Assembly: GCA_049323615.1 (NCBI GenBank)
Contig: JBMOPD010000025.1
Coordinates: 1-10,220, forward strand
Direction: 5' to 3'
DNA length: 10,220 bases
Source: JBMOPD01 sp049323615
Lineage (GTDB): Bacteria; Bacillota; Desulfotomaculia; Desulfotomaculales; Desulfocucumaceae
A program made the translations under genes and the position numbers. The stretch's first letter is position 1. The number at the start of each line of letters is the position of its first letter. Below the pieces are notes generated by a model. That model was not told where the DNA came from, did not search any database, and was given only the letters and a program-made list of their open reading frames with translations. Below, piece by piece: positions 1 to 5,494 of the stretch.

Positions 1-17
1 TGCGTCCGAAAGAACCC

Positions 18-36
18 TGGGTAAATACCCAGGAGA
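18..36. repeat. Perfect 8-bp hairpin at window start
   Basis: CCTGGGTA and TACCCAGG pair perfectly around a 2-nt centre. No T-run follows on either strand, so it is not an obvious terminator. It could be part of a structured leader or the tail of an element that begins before the window. Confidence 0.4.
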
Positions 37-39
37 TAT

Positions 40-70
40 AAAAAAGCCCCCCTGATAACGGAGAGGCTTC
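40..70 (-). terminator. Minus-strand hairpin with T-run, possible terminator
   Basis: Read on the minus strand, AAGCC, a CT-rich arm, a short loop and a G-rich arm ending GGCTT form a stem containing some G-T pairs. It is followed directly by TTTTTT, the layout of a Rho-independent terminator. No minus-strand gene lies immediately to its right (terC is on the plus strand), so what it would terminate is unclear. It could stop antisense transcripts, or end a short RNA initiated between here and terC. Confidence 0.45.
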
Positions 71-103
71 TTGATAATGGCTAACATGTTGGTCTCAGTA
101 GAC

Positions 104-126
104 CCGCCCGGCAGGGCGGCTTTTTT
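104..126 (+). terminator. Rho-independent terminator upstream of terC
   Basis: CCGCCC pairs with GGGCGG around a GGCA loop, followed by C and then TTTTTT on the plus strand. A second perfect 5-bp hairpin (GGTCT/AGACC, 91-104) abuts it. The terminator either ends an upstream transcript or is the expression platform of a leader RNA controlling terC. YjbE-type TerC genes are often preceded by the yybP-ykoY Mn2+ riboswitch, but I could not find that motif's conserved 5' GGGGAGUAG segment here. The hairpin is firm; its regulatory role is inference. Confidence 0.7.
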
Positions 127-212
127 ACGCCCGGAAAAAAGCTGTGCCCGGGTCCGTTAACAGAAGTATAAATTTAGTACTGTTACCATATTTATTCTTA
201 TGGGTGAATGTG

Positions 213-878
213 ATGGAAGCATACAGCAATATCTCGTTTTTCTTTTCAATCCTGCAGATAATCTTTATCGACCTGGTTTTGAGCGGGGACAACGCCGTTA
301 TTATTGCCATGGCCACCAGGAACCTGGACCCGCGCAGCAGGAAAAAGGCCTTTGTTCTTGGCGCCGCGGGGGCAATACTGCTGCGCTTATTTTTTGCCAG
401 CCTGGCCGCGGTTACTTTAATAAAGGTGCCGCTGATGCAGCTTATCGGCGGAGTGATCCTGTTGTGGATAGCGGTGAAACTTCTGACCGAAAACAGTGAA
501 GCCCGGGTAATAGAACCGCAAAAGCGATTGATAAGCGCCGTCAAAACGATAATCCTGGCCGACCTGATTATGTCCCTGGATAACGTCCTGGCCGTGGGCG
601 GGGCGTCCCACGGAAGCGTGGTTCTTCTGGTTGCCGGGCTGTTGTTCAGCATGACCCTTTTGATGGTGGGCAGCCAGTTGCTGGCCTCACTGATGTCCAG
701 GTCCAAACTTATTACCGACCTGGGTGCCGGTATTATCGCCTGGGTTGCCGGCGATATGATCGGCAGTGAAAAGTGCCTGAAGCTGTTTTTAACGGCCCAT
801 GCCCCCCTGTTTATTTCCGCCTTTGCCATTATGGCGGTATTTTTTGCGGCGGAGATGATCCAATCCAGGTGCCGCTGA
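213..878 (+). CDS. TerC/YjbE family integral membrane metal transporter
   Basis: A 221-aa polytopic membrane protein of the TerC family, closest in form to Bacillus YjbE/YkoY. The family signatures are present twice, as expected from its internal duplication: FIDLVLSGDNAV near residues 18-29 and LADLIMSLDNVLAVGG near 115-130. Acidic residues in these helices (D20, D26, D117, D123) are thought to bind metal. TerC proteins of this group are implicated in Mn2+ export and in metal loading of secreted enzymes. The frame is open from a GTG at 144, but I chose ATG 213: family similarity begins there and a weak GGGTGA ribosome binding site precedes it by 5 nt. The 23 extra residues would be unusual. 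The gene follows a terminator-like hairpin, which may regulate it. It converges on the decarboxylase beta gene with only 12 nt between. Family assignment is confident; the transported ion is inferred. Confidence 0.9.
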   Translation: MEAYSNISFFFSILQIIFIDLVLSGDNAVIIAMATRNLDPRSRKKAFVLGAAGAILLRLFFASLAAVTLIKVPLMQLIGGVILLWIAVKLLTENSEARVIEPQKRLISAVKTIILADLIMSLDNVLAVGGASHGSVVLLVAGLLFSMTLLMVGSQLLASLMSRSKLITDLGAGIIAWVAGDMIGSEKCLKLFLTAHAPLFISAFAIMAVFFAAEMIQSRCR

Positions 879-890
879 TCACTTAAGCCT

Positions 891-2003
891 CTATTTAATT
901 GAAAGGATAAACGCCCCGGCGGCCACCGCCGTGCCGATAACGCCGGCCACGTTGGGCCCCATGGCGTGCATCAGCAGGTAGTTCTGCGGGTTGGCCTCGG
1001 CCCCCATGACATGGACCACCCGGGCGGCCATGGGTACCGCCGAAACCCCGGCGGCGCCGATCAGGGGGTTGACCTTGTTCTTGCTGAAGAGGTTCATCAG
1101 CTTGGCGATGACCACACCGCCGGCGGCCGCAAAGGCGAAGGCCACCACGCCCAGGATGAAGATATAAATGGTTTTGGGGTTGAGGAAGTTCTCGGCCGAC
1201 ATGGTGGACCCCACCCCTACACCCAGCAGGATGGTCACTATGTTCATCAGCTCGTTGCGGGAAACGTTGGTCAGCCTCTCCACAACCCCGGACTCCATAA
1301 ACAGGTTGCCCAGCATGAACATGGCTATCAGCGGGGCAGACGGGGGAACCAGCAGTATAATGACGATGGATGCCAGCAGGGGAAATACAATCTTTTCACC
1401 CTTGCTCACAGGCCTCATCTGGGTCATCACCATGGCCCTTTCCTTTTTGGTGGTGAGAAGTTTGGCCACGGGCGGAATTATTATGGGGACCAGGGCCATG
1501 TAGGAGTACGCCGCCACCGATACAGCCCCCATCAGGTGCGGGGCCAGGTTCGCGGACAGGTATATGGTGGTGGGGCCGTCGGCGCCGCCGATGATGCCGA
1601 TGGTGGCCGCCTCCGGGATGGTAAACCCGATGATCAGGGCGGTGAAGTAGGCTGCGTAAACTCCCAGCTGGGCCGCGGCCCCCAGGAGGAGGGTTTTGGG
1701 GTTGGCGATTACCGGGCCGAAGTCGGTCATGGCGCCCAGGCCCAGGAAGATAAGCGGGGGTATCAGCTCGGTTTCAATGCCGAAATGGTAGAAGATATAG
1801 AATAGGCCGCCCTCGCTGGTCAAACCGGTGAGGGGGAAGTTGGCCGCGAAAATTCCAAAACTGATGGGGACCAGGAGAAGTGGCTCAACTCCCTTTTTAA
1901 TGGCCAGGTACATCAGGGTAAAGGCGATAAGCCACATGATCACATTCCCCGGGGTCAGTGACCAGATGCCCAGCCCGTCCAGGCTCCGGGTGATTGTTTC
2001 CAT
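891..2003 (-). CDS. Na+-translocating decarboxylase beta subunit (OadB/GcdB/MmdB family)
   Basis: A 370-aa integral membrane protein, the ion-translocating beta subunit of biotin-dependent Na+-pumping decarboxylases for oxaloacetate, methylmalonyl-CoA, glutaconyl-CoA or malonate. It decarboxylates carboxybiotin and couples this to Na+ export. Hallmarks are visible: IGIIGGADGPTTIYL around 135-149, with D142 corresponding to the conserved membrane aspartate; AAYSYMALVPIIIPP at 164-178; and MHAMGPNVAGVIGTAVAAG at 345-363. The length fits the GcdB/MmdB branch better than the longer OadB proteins. ATG at 2003 is supported by AGGAGGT ending 10 nt upstream. The small single-TM gene at 2096-2248 precedes it on the same strand, 92 nt away, and probably shares its transcript. 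Alpha and biotin-carrier genes are absent from the window, so the substrate cannot be assigned. In a Peptococcaceae-like host, methylmalonyl-CoA decarboxylase is a reasonable guess. Confidence 0.93.
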   Translation of the reverse strand: METITRSLDGLGIWSLTPGNVIMWLIAFTLMYLAIKKGVEPLLLVPISFGIFAANFPLTGLTSEGGLFYIFYHFGIETELIPPLIFLGLGAMTDFGPVIANPKTLLLGAAAQLGVYAAYFTALIIGFTIPEAATIGIIGGADGPTTIYLSANLAPHLMGAVSVAAYSYMALVPIIIPPVAKLLTTKKERAMVMTQMRPVSKGEKIVFPLLASIVIILLVPPSAPLIAMFMLGNLFMESGVVERLTNVSRNELMNIVTILLGVGVGSTMSAENFLNPKTIYIFILGVVAFAFAAAGGVVIAKLMNLFSKNKVNPLIGAAGVSAVPMAARVVHVMGAEANPQNYLLMHAMGPNVAGVIGTAVAAGAFILSIK

Positions 2004-2095
2004 TTAAAATTCTACCTCCTAACTGCAGATTAAATAACAAGTGGTGACGTTCAACCGTATAGTCCCAAAGAATAAAAGTCCTTGTTCGTAATACT

Positions 2096-2248
2096 TTAAG
2101 TGCCCGCCCGGGATTTTTCCGCTTCTCTTTTCGCCGCCAGCTTAAACAAATACCCGGAAAAACTGACCGCCAGATTGAGTATCCCCAGGGCCAAAAAAAC
2201 TGATATTATACCTGTGATTGCGACGGTAAAAGCCTTTTCCCAATCCAC
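2096..2248 (-). CDS. Small single-TM OadG/delta-like decarboxylase subunit
   Basis: A 50-aa reading frame with one transmembrane helix: MDWEKAFTVAITG, then a hydrophobic stretch to about residue 35, then a basic, charged tail (KLAAKREAEKSRAGT). One N-terminal TM plus a charged cytoplasmic tail, next to a beta-subunit gene, matches the OadG-like (gamma/delta) small subunits that assemble and anchor sodium-pump decarboxylases. It is shorter than typical OadG proteins, closer to the 'OadG-related small transporter subunit' type. GTG 2248 is chosen because GGGAGG ends 8 nt upstream; the frame closes with TAA at 2096. Position, strand and spacing to the beta gene (92 nt) argue for a two-gene operon. 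The identification rests on topology and context rather than a strong motif. Confidence 0.72.
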   Translation of the reverse strand: MDWEKAFTVAITGIISVFLALGILNLAVSFSGYLFKLAAKREAEKSRAGT

Positions 2249-2370
2249 TCCTTGTTCCTCCCTCCTGTGATGGTGGTGATGTAATAATATAAATTTTTCA
2301 TCACATATACTTTATAAAGCAAAATTTATGCCCGCAACCATACAGTCTGCCGGCGGGATGCCGTTCGCGC

Positions 2371-2396
2371 AATAATGTGGTTTTACATTATTTTTT
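2371..2396 (+). repeat. AT-rich 8-bp hairpin with T tail
   Basis: AATAATGT and ACATTATT pair perfectly around a 6-nt loop, followed by four more T's. The stem has only two G-C pairs, so it would be a weak terminator. It might instead be an operator. The arm overlaps GTTTTACATT, which reappears inverted at 2449-2458. Confidence 0.35.
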
Positions 2397-2536
2397 GATA
2401 AGTATTCATATGCTGACGTCAAATATTTCAATGCATAATTGCACAACCAATGTAAAACAGCATCATAACAAGTATCTGTGCGGTGCGTTGAATAGAGGGC
2501 CGGCAGGCCCTGGCCGGCAACCCGCAATTTTACAAC

Positions 2537-2550
2537 GGTTGCCGGCAACC
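2537..2550. repeat. 14-bp perfect palindrome
   Basis: GGTTGCCGGCAACC is a perfect palindrome. Its right half, GCCGGCAACC, also occurs at 2513-2522 next to a GGGCC/GGCCC hairpin, so the motif appears about one and a half times within 40 bp. It could be a protein-binding site or a fragment of a dispersed repeat. Confidence 0.5.
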
Positions 2551-2669
2551 TGCCCACAATATTCGACAATACTTTTCACCCGGATCAGGAAGGAAAAAGA
2601 GGAAACAGATAGAATAACTTATTTCTATCAGCTAAATGTGATGGCAGTAACTGGAAAGGGGGATTGGAA

Positions 2670-3692
2670 ATGGGCTGGTTTGATTTTGTCAGGTCAGCAA
2701 TTAAATCCGGCAAAAAAACCCCACCTTCCGCCTCTACCATCGGTCCGGTATGGGTTATCGCAGGTCTCACCATAATATTCCTGGCGGCCGGCATAGTTTT
2801 TGGCTTTGCCTGGACCAGGAAAACCGTAACACTGGTTGACGGAGGAAAAGAAGTAACAATAAAAACCAGGGCCTCGGATGTGAACAAGTTGCTTCGGGAA
2901 CAGAATACAGTTTTGGGGCCGTATGACCGGGTGGTGCCGGAACCATCGACAAAATTAAGTAACGGGTCCCGGGTGGAAGTTAAAAGGGCTAACCGGATAA
3001 CAATCACGGCGGACCAGGAGACAATGGAAATTGTTTCGGCGGCGGAAACTGTGGGAGATGTACTGAAAGAGAAACAAATTGCCCTCAGTGGGGAGGACAT
3101 TGTAAAGCCGGATGTTGGGGAAAAAATAACAGGTGACACCGAGATACGGGTAGTCAGGGTGCGCACTGAAAATGAAGTTGTAAAAGCACCCATTCCGTAC
3201 CAGACCAGGCAAGTGCCGAATGGTGACATGGCCCGGGGAATAAGCAGGACCGTGGTCAGGGGCCAAAACGGGGAAGAACTCCAGACCTGGACAGTGGCTT
3301 ACCAGGACAACCAGGTGGTAAGCCGGCACCTGGTTGATAGAAAAACTATTAACAAACCTGTGGACAGAGTGGTTCAAGTGGGTACCGGACAGACGATTTC
3401 CAGGGGGGGACAGGTAATCAGGTTCAGAGAGGCCATGGAGGTTACCGCCACGGCCTACACCCATACCGGGTATAACACCGCCACCGGTACGAAACCGGAG
3501 TACGGGACAGTGGCCGTGGACCCGCGGGTAATACCCCTGGGTACCAGGATGTATGTAGAGGGTTACGGGTACGCCACCGCCCTTGACACCGGGGGCGCAA
3601 TAAAGGGCAAACGCATAGATGTGTTCCTGGAATCGTATAATGAGGCCGACAGGTGGGGAGTAAGAACGGTAAAAGTTTACTTGCTGGACTGA
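2670..3692 (+). CDS. yabE: YabE-like cell-wall hydrolase: TM, DUF348 x2, G5, 3D domain
   Basis: A 340-aa envelope protein. A cytoplasmic N-terminus is followed by one TM/signal-anchor (about 26-48), two DUF348 modules (about 50-95 and 100-150) and a G5 domain (about 155-235). The C-terminal 3D domain (about 245-340) carries the DTGGAIKG and RIDVF segments with the aspartates that name it. 3D domains have the double-psi beta-barrel fold of MltA-type lytic transglycosylases and occur in YabE, YocH and Rpf-like stationary-phase survival proteins, so peptidoglycan cleavage is the likely activity. ATG 2670 is preferred over the in-frame TTG 2664: AAGGGGG ends 7 nt before the ATG but only 1 nt before the TTG. 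A terminator follows immediately, so the gene appears monocistronic at its 3' end. In Bacillus rnmV lies next; here rsmA follows directly. Confidence 0.93.
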   Translation: MGWFDFVRSAIKSGKKTPPSASTIGPVWVIAGLTIIFLAAGIVFGFAWTRKTVTLVDGGKEVTIKTRASDVNKLLREQNTVLGPYDRVVPEPSTKLSNGSRVEVKRANRITITADQETMEIVSAAETVGDVLKEKQIALSGEDIVKPDVGEKITGDTEIRVVRVRTENEVVKAPIPYQTRQVPNGDMARGISRTVVRGQNGEELQTWTVAYQDNQVVSRHLVDRKTINKPVDRVVQVGTGQTISRGGQVIRFREAMEVTATAYTHTGYNTATGTKPEYGTVAVDPRVIPLGTRMYVEGYGYATALDTGGAIKGKRIDVFLESYNEADRWGVRTVKVYLLD

Positions 3693-3693
3693 C

Positions 3694-3720
3694 AGGAGGG
3701 GAAACCCTCCTTATTTTATT
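3694..3720 (+). terminator. Rho-independent terminator of yabE
   Basis: AGGAGGG and CCCTCCT form a perfect 7-bp stem closed by a GAAA tetraloop, beginning 2 nt after the yabE stop codon. An interrupted T-rich tail (TATTTTATT) follows. Confidence 0.8.
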
Positions 3721-3754
3721 CCCTTCAGACAATGAATTTTTAAAGGCCGTTAAG

Positions 3755-3783
3755 TTGTGATAAAATTATTTTAACTTTATATC
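3755..3783 (+). promoter_or_regulatory. Candidate sigma-A promoter for rsmA
   Basis: TTGTGA and TATATC are separated by 17 nt, downstream of the yabE terminator and upstream of rsmA. Each hexamer matches four to five consensus positions. The location between a terminator and the next gene supports a promoter, but the surrounding AT-rich stretch makes chance matches likely. Confidence 0.4.
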
Positions 3784-3810
3784 TCTCTGTGATCTGTGAC
3801 CTCTGTGGCT
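3784..3810. repeat. Short tandem-like TCTGTG repeat in rsmA leader
   Basis: TCTGTG occurs three times, at 3786, 3793 and 3802, followed by GCTAAATTA. The wording resembles low-complexity CTCTGTG-type intergenic sequence dispersed in many bacterial genomes. It lies downstream of the candidate rsmA promoter and would form part of the 5' untranslated region. Confidence 0.4.
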
Positions 3811-3867
3811 AAATTAAATTTATTGCGGCATGGAGGTCTGACTTCTGACTTTTTCCCGGAGGGTGCA

Positions 3868-4740
3868 ATGTCTTACCTTACATCGCCGTCGGCAGTCAGG
3901 AAGCTTTTGGAAAGCTATAATTTCCGCTGCCGCAAGAGCATGGGACAAAATTTCCTGGTGGACGCCAATATCGTAAATAAAATCATTTCTTCGGCTTTAC
4001 TGGATGAGGATGATACGGTTGTTGAAATTGGCCCCGGCCTGGGGGTTATTACCAGGGCAGCCGCCATGAAAGCCAAAGGTGTTGTGGCCCTGGAACTGGA
4101 CAGAGGCCTGCTGCCTATCCTGGAGGATACCCTCAAAGATTTAAGCAATGTCAGTATTGTGGCCGGGGATGCCATGGAAGCCGATCTTGACGCTGTTGTC
4201 AGCAGCGCCCGGGCCGGTTATAGCGGCCCGTACAAACTTATCGCCAACCTGCCTTACTATATAACCACTCCCCTCATCATGCGCCTCCTTACCGGCGGAT
4301 TTAACATTTCCCTTTGTGTTATAATGGTTCAGCAGGAAGTTGCCGAAAGAATAGCCGCCTTACCGGGAGGAAAGGAATACGGCGCCCTGTCGGTGGCCGT
4401 ACAGTATTACACCGAGGCCCGGTGCCTGTTCAGGGTTCCCGCCACGGTCTTTTATCCCCGGCCTGAAGTGGACTCTGCGGTTGTTCGCCTGTTAAGAAGG
4501 CCCAAACCTGCGGTGGGGGTGCCCGACGAGGACCTTTTTTTTAAGGTCGTGAGGGGGTCCTTCGGGCAGAGGAGAAAAACCCTGCTGAACGCGTTGGGCA
4601 AGGTGTTTAATAATATTCCCCGGGAAAAGCTGGGAAAACTATTACAGGCGGCGGGAATTGATCCCGGCCGCCGGGGGGAAACCTTAAGCCTTACTGAATT
4701 TGCCCGGATTACCCGGGAAATTTATAATTTGGAGCTTTAA
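3868..4740 (+). CDS. rsmA: 16S rRNA dimethyladenosine transferase RsmA/KsgA
   Basis: A 290-aa SAM-dependent methyltransferase that dimethylates the two adjacent adenines in the helix-45 loop of 16S rRNA, a late small-subunit maturation step; its loss classically gives kasugamycin resistance. Visible motifs in order are SMGQNFLVD (24-32), the SAM-binding VVEIGPGLG (51-59), the acidic ELD that contacts the SAM ribose (76-78), the catalytic NLPYY (127-131), and FGQRRKTLLNAL (232-243). The length matches the family. The frame is open from an ATG at 3796, but ATG 3868 is chosen because GGAGGG sits just upstream and the family-typical N-terminus starts there. The DUF458 gene follows 50 nt downstream with its own strong ribosome binding site, so cotranscription is likely. 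No terminator is visible between them. Confidence 0.97.
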   Translation: MSYLTSPSAVRKLLESYNFRCRKSMGQNFLVDANIVNKIISSALLDEDDTVVEIGPGLGVITRAAAMKAKGVVALELDRGLLPILEDTLKDLSNVSIVAGDAMEADLDAVVSSARAGYSGPYKLIANLPYYITTPLIMRLLTGGFNISLCVIMVQQEVAERIAALPGGKEYGALSVAVQYYTEARCLFRVPATVFYPRPEVDSAVVRLLRRPKPAVGVPDEDLFFKVVRGSFGQRRKTLLNALGKVFNNIPREKLGKLLQAAGIDPGRRGETLSLTEFARITREIYNLEL

Positions 4741-4790
4741 TTTCGGGAGGAATTCAGAATACAGGAGCGGTTGAGGGGGGGGGATTTTTA

Positions 4791-5264
4791 GTGCTGTATT
4801 TTAAGAGTCCTACCAAGGGCAAGCTCTCCTTCGAGGAAATGATGGCCGATATAGCGGGCTATATTACCGGGCTGCCCACGTCTTCCTATAAAGTGATTAT
4901 CGGGTCGGACTCCCAGGTCAAGTCCGAAACCTGCTTTATTACCGCCATTGTGGTGCACAGGCTGGGTAAGGGCGCCCGGTACTACTACAGGAAAAAAATC
5001 CAGAGGAAAATTAAAAGCCTGCGCCAGAAAATATTTTATGAAACCGCCCTGAGCCTGGAGGTCGGCAGCAAGGTAGCCAATTACCTGGCTGAAAGCGGCC
5101 TGGACGACCTGGAGGTGGAAATTCACATCGATGTGGGCAAGCAGGGGGATACCAGGGACCTGATCCGGGAAGTGGTGGGAATGGTTACCGGCAGCGGCTT
5201 TCATGCCAAAATCAAGCCGGAGGCCTATGCCGCTTCCAGTGTGGCCGATAAGCACACGAAGTAG
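4791..5264 (+). CDS. DUF458 / YkuK-type RNase H-like protein
   Basis: A 157-aa cytoplasmic protein of the DUF458 family (YkuK in Bacillus subtilis), which has a predicted RNase H-like fold. Conserved acidic segments are visible: IIGSDSQ (36-42), HIDVGKQGDTRDLIREVVG (112-130, with Asp114 and Asp120), and the C-terminal IKPEAYAASSVADKHTK. Spaced acidic residues on beta strands suit a metal-dependent nuclease-like site, but no activity is established for the family as far as I know. GTG 4791 is chosen: a run of eight to nine G's in a GA-rich context ends 7 nt upstream. It lies 50 nt after rsmA and is followed by a terminator, so it closes an rsmA-DUF458 unit. Placement between rsmA and yabG differs from B. 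subtilis, where ykuK is elsewhere. Confidence 0.9.
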   Translation: MLYFKSPTKGKLSFEEMMADIAGYITGLPTSSYKVIIGSDSQVKSETCFITAIVVHRLGKGARYYYRKKIQRKIKSLRQKIFYETALSLEVGSKVANYLAESGLDDLEVEIHIDVGKQGDTRDLIREVVGMVTGSGFHAKIKPEAYAASSVADKHTK

Positions 5265-5270
5265 GCCGGC

Positions 5271-5422
5271 GGTCGCCGGCCGTCAGTCGTGAGACCCGTT
5301 GGCATTTGACCAAAGGTTGAATGCCAATTATTTTTTGGTCAGGGATTTTGGCCTATCCTTTAGTTCTTTTAACTTTATTTTGTTGCCTCCCTTTTACGTC
5401 CGACGGTTGACGGCCGACGACC
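5271..5422. repeat. 152-bp spacer bounded by 20-bp imperfect inverted repeats
   Basis: The left arm at 5271-5290 and the reverse complement of the right arm at 5403-5422 match at 17 of 20 positions (shared core CGGCCGTCA). The 112 nt between them include the terminator of the preceding gene and a T-rich stretch. The arms are GTC/GAC-rich and look like a dispersed intergenic repeat or a MITE-like relic. No clear target-site duplication flanks it. Confidence 0.5.
5299..5336 (+). terminator. Rho-independent terminator after the DUF458 gene
   Basis: TTGGCATT pairs perfectly with AATGCCAA around a 13-nt loop, which can itself fold with ACC/GGT, followed by TTATTTTTT. It separates the rsmA-DUF458 unit from yabG, implying that yabG has its own promoter. 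Confidence 0.8.
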
Positions 5423-5429
5423 AATATGT

Positions 5430-5458
5430 CACACCTGGGCCGGACCTTCCATAATATG
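5430..5458 (+). promoter_or_regulatory. Candidate sigma-K promoter for yabG
   Basis: CACA at 5430-5433 is followed 16 nt later by CATAATATG at 5450-5458. Sigma-K promoters have an AC-containing -35 and a CATAnnnTA -10, so this matches except for the last base. B. subtilis yabG is a late mother-cell, sigma-K-dependent gene, and this site lies between an upstream terminator and the start codon 37 nt away. No competing sigma-A pair is evident. The motif is short, so the call depends partly on context. Confidence 0.45.
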
Positions 5459-5494
5459 AAAAAAAGCGACTAAAGGAAGAAGGGGGAAAGGCTT

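Larger units (their letters stand above)
2249..2669. other. Gene-poor intergenic region with several palindromes
   Basis: This spacer separates the divergent decarboxylase and yabE-like genes, so it must hold both promoters, yet I see no strong consensus pair. It contains a perfect CTTTATAAAG palindrome (near 2310-2319) and an 8-bp AT-rich hairpin (2371-2392) followed by T's. GTTTTACATT recurs inverted (2380-2389 and 2449-2458). There is also a GGGCC/GGCCC hairpin (2497-2510), a 14-bp perfect palindrome GGTTGCCGGCAACC (2537-2550), and a GATAGAA/TTCTATC inverted repeat (2608-2629). An 85-codon minus-strand frame (2312-2569) has no family resemblance or good ribosome binding site, so I do not call it. 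Confidence 0.6.

Noticed and set aside
1..143. Classical yybP-ykoY Mn2+ riboswitch
   Set aside because: Expected from the downstream family, but the conserved GGGGAGUAG 5' segment and its partner helix are not recognisable; kept only as a hypothesis under findings.
125..829. Long minus-strand frame opposite terC (234 codons)
   Set aside because: It is antisense to a clear TerC gene, and its translation is Arg/Ser/Thr-rich with no family signal.
966..1805. Plus-strand frame of 279 codons opposite the decarboxylase beta gene
   Set aside because: His/Gly/Gln-rich shadow of a well-conserved membrane gene; no ribosome binding site or motif.
2312..2569. Minus-strand 85-codon frame in the palindrome-rich spacer
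   Set aside because: Contains part of the 14-bp palindrome and other repeats, has no convincing ribosome binding site and no family resemblance.
3796..3867. 24-codon N-terminal extension of rsmA from ATG 3796
   Set aside because: It would include the TCTGTG repeat and has no ribosome binding site; ATG 3868 has GGAGGG and the family-typical N-terminus.
5271..5422. CRISPR-like repeat reading of the GTC/GAC-rich sequence
   Set aside because: Only two arms in inverted orientation, with no regular direct repeats and spacers.
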